From CAVVUF01 sp963751425 (GTDB lineage Bacteria; Chloroflexota; Anaerolineae; Anaerolineales; UBA4823): DNA of 64,000 nt. A program made the translations under genes and the position numbers. The stretch is taken from positions 1,364,001 to 1,428,000 of the forward strand of contig CAVVUF010000001.1 of assembly GCA_963751425.1 (NCBI GenBank), read 5' to 3'. The notes under the pieces are model-generated. The model saw nothing but the letters and a program-made list of their open reading frames with translations, did not search any database and was not told the DNA's origin. How positions within the stretch are numbered: position 1 is the stretch's first letter; each line of letters begins with the position of its first letter. Below are positions 7,497 through 15,132 of the stretch, piece after piece.

Positions 7497-9479
7497 ATGA
7501 CCCAAACGGTTGATATTCTACTCACCAATGCCATCGTTCTGACTATGGATGAGAAGCTGACCCAATACGAGCCGGGCGCATTGGCCATCCAGGGAGATCA
7601 TATTCTGGCGGTAGGCCTCGAGACTGACCTGGTGAAGGCTTATGATGCTAAGGAACAAATGGATTGCGGGCAGAAAGTGCTCATGCCAGGCCTGATCAAT
7701 GCCCACACGCATGTCCCCATGACCCTTCTCCGTGGACTGGCTGACGACTTGAGGCTGGATGTTTGGCTGATGGGATATATGCTGCCCGTCGAGAGAGAAT
7801 TTGTCAATCCAGATTTTGTCAGCCTGGGTACATCCCTGGCTTGCGCGGAACTGATCCGCACCGGCGTGACCTGTTTCGCAGATATGTACTATTTCGAAGA
7901 ACACGTAGCCCAGGCAACCGCTAGAGCCGGCTTGCGCGCCGTTTGCTCGCAAACCGTACTCAAGTGGCCTGCCCCAGACGCAGATTATTATGAAGAGTCC
8001 CTGGCTGCTTCACGAGAATTCATCCAACGTTGGAAAGGACATCAACTGATCGTTCCTTCTGTCGCGCCGCATGCACCCTACACCTGTACTCAAGAAATTT
8101 TGCAAGCCACGGCTGCCTTGGCCGTCGAATTTGATGTACCATTACATACGCACCTGGCTGAAACAGCCTTGGAAGTTGAAAATTGCCGTAATGAAAATGG
8201 CATGCCTGTGATCCCATATGTGAAGAAGCAAAACATCTTTGATGCCAAAGTTTTGGCTGCGCACTGCGTCCATGTAGATGATGGCGAGATAAAAACCTTA
8301 CTGCATCACGGCGCTGGCGTTGCCCATAACCCATCCTCAAACCTCAAGCTTGCTTCAGGCTTTGCACCTGTGAAAAAAATGCTCGAAGCTGGTATCAACG
8401 TGGGCATTGGTACCGACGGAGCGGCCTCCAATAACGATCTGGATATGTTTGAAGAGATCCGTCTGGCAGCCTTCCTTTCCAAAGGATACACTGGCGACCC
8501 CACCGCATTGCCTGCCTCAACTGTGCTGTCTATGAGCACACGTTTGGGTGCCAAAGCTTTGCATATCGGTGAGATCACCGGTTCACTGGAGCCAGGTAAA
8601 CGCGCTGACTTGATCCTGGTGGACATCACTCGCTTACACAATGCACCTCGCTTCAGGAGAGAGAAAAACAGCATCTACGCCCAACTGGTATATTCTAGCC
8701 ACTCAACAGATGTCTCAGATGTCATGGTCAATGGATGCTGGCTGATGCGCGATCGCCAATTAACCACCTTGAATGAGACAGAATTGATATCCCACGCCCA
8801 AGAATATGCAACTCGAATAGACCAATTTTTGATTAAACGCGAGAAATCGGTCCTCTCAAAATTGATCGCCATTGGCGGGGCAACCGAAGGTGAAAGCTTT
8901 GAAGTTCAATCGAAGGTGCGCATCCAGGATCCCGCCCCAATCTTAGAAGCCATCAAAAATCCTGAGCTTGAAATCCTGCGCCACCGCCACTACCACGAGT
9001 TCGATACCTATTTCTCTTTTGAGGATCCCGATCAGGGCTTTTTACGCTACCGTGAAGACGAGTTTTTAAGCGAGAATGATCAGGTTTCCAATGTCCGTTA
9101 CCGCCTCACTTTAATTGGCCCAGCCAGAGAAGGATCATTTCCCAGTGAGGTGCTCCTATCACGCAGCCGTTTTATTGCTCCAGCCCCCCACAGTCTGCGT
9201 TTCTACAGAGAATACTTTAAACCCACGGCTGAACTGATGATTGAAAAATACCGGCTGCGCTGGCGCGTTTTATTCCGTGGGACAGAATTCTTCATTAACT
9301 TAGATCACGTGACACAACCAGCCCTCGGATACTTCTTGGAAATCAAGAGCCGTACCTGGAGCCGTCGGGACGCTGAACATAAGGCACTCTTAGCGAGAGA
9401 CCTGATCTCTTTCTTGGGCACCTCCCCAGAAGCTGCTGAACCCCTCGACTATGTCGAAATTATAAGGCAAGCGCATTGA
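7497..9479 (+). CDS. Amidohydrolase (MTA/SAH deaminase-like) fused to a C-terminal CYTH domain
   Basis: 660 residues from ATG 7497, which has TTAGGA seven bases upstream; the earlier in-frame codon at 7410 lies inside cinA. Residues 1 to about 445 are a complete metal-dependent amidohydrolase of the MtaD/SsnA group: HTH at about 69-71, HTHLAET, the AAHCVH histidine, GIGTDGAASNN aspartate. Residues about 465-660 read as a CYTH/triphosphate-tunnel domain: an N-terminal EVQSKVRI strand resembling the ExExK motif (second Glu replaced by Gln), RYREDE, and near the end the characteristic LEIKSRT strand. Deamination of methylthioadenosine, S-adenosylhomocysteine or adenosine is likely for the first half; the second half could bind a nucleoside or inorganic triphosphate. 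The MFS gene starts four bases after the stop. Confidence 0.8.
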   Translation: MTQTVDILLTNAIVLTMDEKLTQYEPGALAIQGDHILAVGLETDLVKAYDAKEQMDCGQKVLMPGLINAHTHVPMTLLRGLADDLRLDVWLMGYMLPVEREFVNPDFVSLGTSLACAELIRTGVTCFADMYYFEEHVAQATARAGLRAVCSQTVLKWPAPDADYYEESLAASREFIQRWKGHQLIVPSVAPHAPYTCTQEILQATAALAVEFDVPLHTHLAETALEVENCRNENGMPVIPYVKKQNIFDAKVLAAHCVHVDDGEIKTLLHHGAGVAHNPSSNLKLASGFAPVKKMLEAGINVGIGTDGAASNNDLDMFEEIRLAAFLSKGYTGDPTALPASTVLSMSTRLGAKALHIGEITGSLEPGKRADLILVDITRLHNAPRFRREKNSIYAQLVYSSHSTDVSDVMVNGCWLMRDRQLTTLNETELISHAQEYATRIDQFLIKREKSVLSKLIAIGGATEGESFEVQSKVRIQDPAPILEAIKNPELEILRHRHYHEFDTYFSFEDPDQGFLRYREDEFLSENDQVSNVRYRLTLIGPAREGSFPSEVLLSRSRFIAPAPHSLRFYREYFKPTAELMIEKYRLRWRVLFRGTEFFINLDHVTQPALGYFLEIKSRTWSRRDAEHKALLARDLISFLGTSPEAAEPLDYVEIIRQAH

Positions 9480-9483
9480 ATCG

Positions 9484-10677
9484 ATGCAAGCAGAAGAGGT
9501 AGTTGCATCCCCTGAGAAAACAATAGGAACGTTCCAAACCAGTCAAGCGCTTACCATTACTGGTGGGCATTTCGTCCACGATACTTTCTCTGCATTCCTG
9601 GCACCCTTACTCCCTTTGATTATTGAGAATTTGTCGCTCTCCCTCACCATGGCTGGAATGCTTTCGGCTATGATACAAATTCCCTCGATCTTAAACCCCT
9701 TCATCGGTTACCTGGATGAAAAGAAAAATCTGCGCACGCTGATGTTCTTTGCGCCCGCACTGACCGCTACCATGATTTGCGCGATCGGTCTGGCTCCCAA
9801 TTATGCTACATTGGTTATTATTTTATTCTTGGCTGGTCTCAGCAGCGCTGTTTTCCACGCCCTGGCTCCAGCTTTCATGGCGCGCATTTCGGGAAGCCGG
9901 TTGGGAATGGGAATGAGCTACTTTATGGCAGGCGGTGAAGCCGGACGGACATTAGGACCACTAATCGCTGTCACCCTGGTCAGCCTCCTGACTTTACAAG
10001 GGATTTTCCCTGCCGCCCTGGTCGGTTGGGGAGTATCCATTCTCATTTTCTTCCGTTTCCGACATACTCCCATCCCGCTCGTCAAAAGGGATGGCTTTAC
10101 AAAGATCATACCGCACCTCGGCGGCTACTTTATTCCAACCTTTTTTCTCACCCTTTCCAGAGGATTTATCATTACCAGCCTGGGTGTTTATCTTCCAACC
10201 TTATTGAAAAGCCAGGGCTTAAACCTCTGGGCGGCAGGTACCTCACTGGCAATTTACCAATTCGCCGGTGTGGTTGGCGCCCTTTCTAGCGGCACACTCA
10301 GTGACCGGTTTGGCAGAAAACGCATCTTATTCATCACCATGCTGGTTTCATCCTTGCTCTTCATTGTATTCCTCAGCCTACAAGGATGGATCACCATCCC
10401 CATCTTGATATTGCTAGGTTTTCTCAACCTATCCTTCCAACCTGTTATGTTAGCCCTCACCCAAGATCATTTTCCACAATCGCGCTCAGTTGCCAATGGC
10501 GTATACATGGCATTGAGTTTCATCTCTTTATCCATCGCCGCGATTGTCATTGGCATGTTGGGAGATAAGTTTGGGCTCCAAGGAGCTTTTCAATGGTCAG
10601 CAATCATCAGCCTGTTTGCATTACCTGTCCTCTTTTTCATCCCCCAAAAACCCATTGTCCCTGACCCTAAGGCATGA
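9484..10677 (+). CDS. Major facilitator superfamily transporter
   Basis: 397 residues with about twelve membrane segments. The N-terminal stretch (GGHFVHDTFSAFLAPLLPLI) resembles the fosmidomycin-resistance (Fsr) branch of MFS, and the inter-half motif SDRFGRKRI (about 277-285) is the standard MFS loop signature. Closely coupled to the amidohydrolase-CYTH gene, so it may move a substrate or product of that enzyme, but this is inference; drug or small-molecule efflux is the alternative. Confidence 0.8.
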   Translation: MQAEEVVASPEKTIGTFQTSQALTITGGHFVHDTFSAFLAPLLPLIIENLSLSLTMAGMLSAMIQIPSILNPFIGYLDEKKNLRTLMFFAPALTATMICAIGLAPNYATLVIILFLAGLSSAVFHALAPAFMARISGSRLGMGMSYFMAGGEAGRTLGPLIAVTLVSLLTLQGIFPAALVGWGVSILIFFRFRHTPIPLVKRDGFTKIIPHLGGYFIPTFFLTLSRGFIITSLGVYLPTLLKSQGLNLWAAGTSLAIYQFAGVVGALSSGTLSDRFGRKRILFITMLVSSLLFIVFLSLQGWITIPILILLGFLNLSFQPVMLALTQDHFPQSRSVANGVYMALSFISLSIAAIVIGMLGDKFGLQGAFQWSAIISLFALPVLFFIPQKPIVPDPKA

Positions 10678-10711
10678 TAAACTAGGTACACGATGAAGGG
10701 AGGGTAGCGCG

Positions 10712-11158
10712 ATGAGCGAAGCGCAAATCCTGGAAATTGTAGATATTTTTTCTGACCTGACGTTACAACAACTGGAACAGATCTATCAGATCTGCACTCA
10801 AAAAGTTGTCAAAAAAGGCGAAATCATTGTAAGAGAAAACACACCCAGCACCGAAATTTATGTTATTCTGGAAGGCGAGGTGGAAATTCTCATTGGCACT
10901 GACAAGCTAAAACATAACAGGGAAGAAAAAATCGGGGTTTTAGACCGGGGTCAATCCTTCGGTGAAGTTGCGCTGGTTGACCAAGGTCTTCGCTCTGCTA
11001 CTGTTCGCTGCCACTCAGATACTTGCCGTTTGCTCGAAATTAGCCGGGATACTTTTCTGGTTTTTCTCAGGCAAAACCCAGAAATTGGCTTCATCGTCAT
11101 GTATAACCTTGCCGCTGATATTTGCCTGAAGTTTAGAGAAGCAAGTTACCGATATTAG
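10712..11158 (+). CDS. Stand-alone cyclic nucleotide-binding domain protein
   Basis: 148 residues, a single cNMP-binding beta-roll with the phosphate-binding cassette RGQSFGEVALVDQGLRSAT at about residues 85-103 and a short C-terminal helix; no DNA-binding domain. Start is supported by GGGAGGG at 10698-10704. It shares the cassette and the LAAD helix motif with the partial protein at the left edge, so the two are paralogues. It sits between the MFS gene and an aldo/keto reductase, 16 bases before the latter, which suggests co-transcription. Probable role: ligand-sensing subunit; ligand not known. Confidence 0.85.
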   Translation: MSEAQILEIVDIFSDLTLQQLEQIYQICTQKVVKKGEIIVRENTPSTEIYVILEGEVEILIGTDKLKHNREEKIGVLDRGQSFGEVALVDQGLRSATVRCHSDTCRLLEISRDTFLVFLRQNPEIGFIVMYNLAADICLKFREASYRY

Positions 11159-11174
11159 TAAAGGAGACAGAACA

Positions 11175-12167
11175 ATGGAATATCGTTATTTAGGTTCATC
11201 AGGATTACAAGTATCAGCACTCTCTTTAGGAGCCTGGGTCACTTACGGTGGTCAAGTCGGAGAAGAGGTTGCATACGATTGTATGCAAGCCGCTTACGAG
11301 GCAGGTGTTAATTTCTTCGATAATGCCGAAGCTTACGCACGGGGCAATGCAGAAATTGTTATGGGCAATGTGATTAAGAAATTGGGATGGAAGCGCTCTG
11401 ACCTTGTCATTTCCACGAAAATATTCTGGGGGGGTAAAGGACCTAATAACACTGGATTATCGCGTAAACACATTATTGAAGGAACAAACGCCTCTTTAGC
11501 CCGATTGCAGATGGATTATGTCGATCTAATATTTTGTCACAGGCCAGATCGCTTTACACCCATCGAAGAAACCGTTCGTGCCATGAACTACTTGATCGAC
11601 CAGGGAAAAGCTTTTTATTGGGGAACCAGCGAATGGAGTGCTCAAGAAATTACTGAGGCTTATGGAATTGCCCGTAGAGAACATTTGATTCCCCCTCTAA
11701 TGGAACAACCCCAATATAACATGTTCCATCGTGAGCGAGTTGAATCTGAGTATGCTCGTCTTTATCGAGAGATAGGCTTAGGCACCACCATCTGGAGTCC
11801 CTTAGCCAGTGGTTTACTAACTGGTAAATATAATCAAGGGATACCTGAAGGCACGCGCGTAACGATGGATGGTTTTGGTTGGTTACGCGAAGAATTCGAA
11901 AGTGAAGAGACAAAAAAGAATATTGAAAAAGTGAAACTGCTTGTACCGGTTTCCAAAGATCTGGGCTGCTCCTTGGCTCAATTGGCTTTGGCGTGGTGCC
12001 TCAAAAATCCTCATGTCAGTACGGTTATTACGGGTGCATCCAAGCCCCAACAAGTCGTTGAAAATATGAAAGCCCTTGAATTGGCCGAGAAGCTAACCCC
12101 CCAGGTGATGGGTACAATTGAGAACATCTTACAGAATAAACCACCTGAAGAATCAGATTACAGGTAA
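11175..12167 (+). CDS. Aldo/keto reductase, Kv-beta-like family
   Basis: 330 residues, full-length (alpha/beta)8 AKR with greatest resemblance to the voltage-gated potassium channel beta-subunit/YghZ branch (LGSSGLQVSALSLGAWVTYG at the N-terminus). Catalytic tetrad residues are visible: Asp and Tyr in FFDNAEAYA, Lys in ISTKIFWGG, His in IFCHRPD. The NADP-binding loop (VITGASKPQQVVENM) is conserved at about 286-300. Cytosolic NADPH-dependent reduction of an aldehyde or ketone is expected. Shine-Dalgarno AGGAG lies just upstream. Confidence 0.88.
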   Translation: MEYRYLGSSGLQVSALSLGAWVTYGGQVGEEVAYDCMQAAYEAGVNFFDNAEAYARGNAEIVMGNVIKKLGWKRSDLVISTKIFWGGKGPNNTGLSRKHIIEGTNASLARLQMDYVDLIFCHRPDRFTPIEETVRAMNYLIDQGKAFYWGTSEWSAQEITEAYGIARREHLIPPLMEQPQYNMFHRERVESEYARLYREIGLGTTIWSPLASGLLTGKYNQGIPEGTRVTMDGFGWLREEFESEETKKNIEKVKLLVPVSKDLGCSLAQLALAWCLKNPHVSTVITGASKPQQVVENMKALELAEKLTPQVMGTIENILQNKPPEESDYR

Positions 12168-12201
12168 TTAATTTAGATTCCCAAGATTAAGAATTGATGG
12201 C

Positions 12202-12207
12202 TATAAT
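12202..12207 (+). promoter_or_regulatory. Perfect -10 element ahead of the kinase/phosphatase block
   Basis: TATAAT at 12202-12207 lies 30 bases before the proposed CTG start at 12237. No convincing -35 hexamer is seen at 16-18 bases; a TG dinucleotide just upstream may compensate in part. Confidence 0.4.
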
Positions 12208-12236
12208 ATATTGATGCTGAATAAACAGAGGTCAAC

Positions 12237-14138
12237 CTGGAAACCCAAAAGATAACCCAATCGCTGCAAACTGGCTCCATTCAAAGAGTTGAACAGCTCC
12301 AATCGGGTACAACCCTGGCTAACCGTTACCTGATTCAGGGAGTGGTCGGTGTCGGGGGGATGGGTGCTGTCTACCGGGCACGTGATTTACATTTCCCAAA
12401 TGTGGTCAAAAGGGTCGCAGTCAAAGAAATGATCAGTCAGGTACGCGATCCTGCTATGCGCGAGACACTCGTTCGGAACTTCGAGCGCGAAGCCAACATA
12501 CTTGCTACTCTCGAGCATCCTTCCATACCGCGAATTTACGATTATTTCACCCAGAACGATCGTTCGTATCTGATCATCGAGTTCATCGATGGTAAAGACT
12601 TGGAGGCTTTGTTATCTGAGACCCAAGGATACGTTCCTGAGGCTCAAGTCATTCAATGGGCGATTGAATTATGTGATGTTCTCGGTTTCCTTCACGATCA
12701 TAAACCCGAACCAATCGTCTTTCGAGATATGAAGCCTTCGAATATCATGATCAACTCCTATGGTCATGTGGTACTGATCGATTTCGGGATTGCAAAAACC
12801 TTTCAAGTCGGTCAAAAGGGCACCATGATCGGTACAGAAGGTTATTCACCCCCAGAGCAGTATAAAGGGGAAGCGGGGCCATTGTCAGATATTTACGCGC
12901 TTGGAGCCACATTACATCATCTTTTGACACGTCGAGATCCTCGGTTGGAAGCTCCATTCTCTTTTAATGAAAGACCCATCCGTCAGTTGAATCCGAATGT
13001 TTCGATCGAGTTGGAGACAGTGATTAACACTGCCATCCAGTACAATTCTGCGAGCCGCTTCGCATCTGCATTAGCGATGAAGGAAGCCCTATTAAATATT
13101 GTCAAGCCCATCGGGACATCTTCACCAACCTCCAAGCCCACGGAGACAACCACAGCAGAAGAAGATACAACAGACTCCGAAACCGGAAAACTGGTGTGGA
13201 AATTTGAATGTGAAGATGAAGTGCGCGGCACCCCCATTTGTCAGAATGGGGTCTTATTGGTTGGCTCATATGATCACAACTTGTACGCCCTGGATGCTGA
13301 GACTGGTGAATTCATCTGGAAGTATGCTACGGATGGAGGCATCGTCAGCCGTCCGGGCATCCATGAAGGCACCATTTACTTCGGTTCTGAAGATCGCCGT
13401 TTGCATGCGATCATTCAACGCTCCGGAAAATTATCCTGGACGTACTATACAGATGGTCCCATTCGTTCTTCACCCTTGATTGCAGAAAATCATATCTTTA
13501 TTGGTTCCGATGATGGGTTTATGCATGCAGTCAACAGTATGACTGGTCGCAGTTCCTGGAAAGCAGATGTCGGATCGCCAGTGCGATCAACACCGATCAT
13601 TTTTCACGACTACCTATTTTTTGGAACTGAAGCTGGTGATTTTTTTTGCCTCGACTTACGCGGTCAAATCAAGTGGCGCTTCAAGGCTAAACGAGCAATT
13701 ACGGGTTCTGCGATCATCTCACAAGATATTTTATTCCTTGGTTCTGTTGATGCAACCTTATATGCCCTGGATGTCAAATCCGGTTTTGTAATTTGGCGTT
13801 TCCGTCTTGGCAAAGCTTCAATTTCTACTCCTTGCATGATTGAAAATTTCCTGTTTACAGGTTCAATTGATAACACGATCTATTGTATTGACAAAACTTC
13901 CACCAAGGAAATATGGCGCTTTTCCACTGAACACCAGGTTACGGGCTCACCGATCATTCAAAAAGACTCTCTCTATTGCGGATCGGTGGATAAAAACCTC
14001 TACTGCCTGGAATATAGAACCGGTCGCCTGCGATGGACATTTAAAACAGAAGGTCCCATCACGGGTTCTCCAACAGCATTTGAAGATAAAATTTACTTCG
14101 GCTCCACAGATCATCGAATTTACGCCCTATCGATTTGA
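12237..14138 (+). CDS. Ser/Thr protein kinase with C-terminal eight-bladed PQQ-type propeller, CTG start proposed
   Basis: 633 residues if started at CTG 12237. The first ATG/GTG/TTG in frame (GTG 12342) would cut off the strand ahead of the glycine loop; the open frame begins at 12225 and AGAGG (12227-12231) lies five bases before CTG 12237. Kinase domain about 30-285: glycine loop GVGGMG, VAVKEM lysine near 63, FRDMKPSN near 163, DFG near 182. A Thr/Ser/Glu-rich linker without a membrane segment joins it to eight repeats of the GSxDxxLYALD type (about 315-633), i.e. a PQQ/BamB-like propeller. So this is a soluble kinase. It heads a block with PP2C phosphatase and a VWA/FHA protein. Confidence 0.85.
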   Translation: METQKITQSLQTGSIQRVEQLQSGTTLANRYLIQGVVGVGGMGAVYRARDLHFPNVVKRVAVKEMISQVRDPAMRETLVRNFEREANILATLEHPSIPRIYDYFTQNDRSYLIIEFIDGKDLEALLSETQGYVPEAQVIQWAIELCDVLGFLHDHKPEPIVFRDMKPSNIMINSYGHVVLIDFGIAKTFQVGQKGTMIGTEGYSPPEQYKGEAGPLSDIYALGATLHHLLTRRDPRLEAPFSFNERPIRQLNPNVSIELETVINTAIQYNSASRFASALAMKEALLNIVKPIGTSSPTSKPTETTTAEEDTTDSETGKLVWKFECEDEVRGTPICQNGVLLVGSYDHNLYALDAETGEFIWKYATDGGIVSRPGIHEGTIYFGSEDRRLHAIIQRSGKLSWTYYTDGPIRSSPLIAENHIFIGSDDGFMHAVNSMTGRSSWKADVGSPVRSTPIIFHDYLFFGTEAGDFFCLDLRGQIKWRFKAKRAITGSAIISQDILFLGSVDATLYALDVKSGFVIWRFRLGKASISTPCMIENFLFTGSIDNTIYCIDKTSTKEIWRFSTEHQVTGSPIIQKDSLYCGSVDKNLYCLEYRTGRLRWTFKTEGPITGSPTAFEDKIYFGSTDHRIYALSI

Positions 14139-14164
14139 GCCTGTGAATCATCTTGGAGGTTTAT

Positions 14165-15118
14165 GTGAAGGAATTTCTTAAGAAACTGTTTGGAGGAACC
14201 TCAGAAAAAGAGAAAACACCATCGGTTGAGACTGAATCTTTCGAGGTAAAAACCAAAAAAGCTTCCTCTGGAATTGAAACCGAACCTATCGTCACTGCCC
14301 CACTTTCACCTGAGGTAACCGTAAAGACAGAGAACGATTATTACCCACCACAGATTGCATTTGGTTGTGCGCAATCCATTGGAAAGCAGCGCGACCACAA
14401 TGAAGATGCCTTGTTCACTTTATCAACAGTCCTGGCGAGTGATCATACAAATATCCCATTTGGCTTATTCATCATCGCTGATGGTATGGGCGGGCACCAA
14501 CATGGAGAGGTTGCCAGCGGCGTGGCAATCCGCGCCATGGCATCTTTCATCATCCGCAAACTATTCGTGCCCATGTACAGCCTCAGCCATGAGAATCCTG
14601 ACGAATCGCTCCAAGAAATTCTCCAAACTGGTGTGCTTGAAGCGCATCAAGCAATTCTCAAAGAGGCTGCTGGCGGGGGGACTACTTTGACCACTGCCTT
14701 AATAGTCGGCAGCCAACTGATGATATCTCATGTTGGTGACAGCCGGGCTTATGCTATCCATCCAGATGGCCGTATCCATGTGATTACTCGTGATCATTCA
14801 CTGGTCAAAAGGCTAGAAGAGCTGGGGCAGATTACCAGCTCAGAAGCAGCCGTCCATCCTCAACGGAATGTACTGTATCGAGCTTTGGGGCAAGGAGAAC
14901 CCTTTGAGCCAGATGTGACGACCTATCCGCTGCCTCGAAATGGACATGTATTATTGTGCTCCGATGGTCTTTGGGGAGTGATTTCCGAAAACGACATGAT
15001 TGATATCATTCGTTCAACACCTGACCTGAAAGAAGCTTGCCATCAAATGATAAAATTAGCCAATAATGCTGGTGGTCCAGATAATATTAGCGTGATCATT
15101 GTTCGTACCCCTGAATAA
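14165..15118 (+). CDS. PP2C-family protein Ser/Thr phosphatase
   Basis: 317 residues. The GTG at 14165 is chosen because GGAGGT occupies 14155-14160; the TTG at 14153 would overlap that site. After a basic/variable N-terminal tail of about 60 residues, the PP2C domain shows RDHNEDA, IIADGMGGHQHGE (metal-binding Asp-Gly), ISHVGDSRAY, LLCSDGLWGV and GPDNISVIIV in the proper order. No membrane segment. Presumed to remove phosphates placed by the kinase encoded just upstream; it is followed 14 bases later by the J/VWA/FHA gene, giving a kinase-phosphatase-VWA triad. Confidence 0.92.
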   Translation: MKEFLKKLFGGTSEKEKTPSVETESFEVKTKKASSGIETEPIVTAPLSPEVTVKTENDYYPPQIAFGCAQSIGKQRDHNEDALFTLSTVLASDHTNIPFGLFIIADGMGGHQHGEVASGVAIRAMASFIIRKLFVPMYSLSHENPDESLQEILQTGVLEAHQAILKEAAGGGTTLTTALIVGSQLMISHVGDSRAYAIHPDGRIHVITRDHSLVKRLEELGQITSSEAAVHPQRNVLYRALGQGEPFEPDVTTYPLPRNGHVLLCSDGLWGVISENDMIDIIRSTPDLKEACHQMIKLANNAGGPDNISVIIVRTPE

Positions 15119-15132
15119 TACCCCTACCTCGG

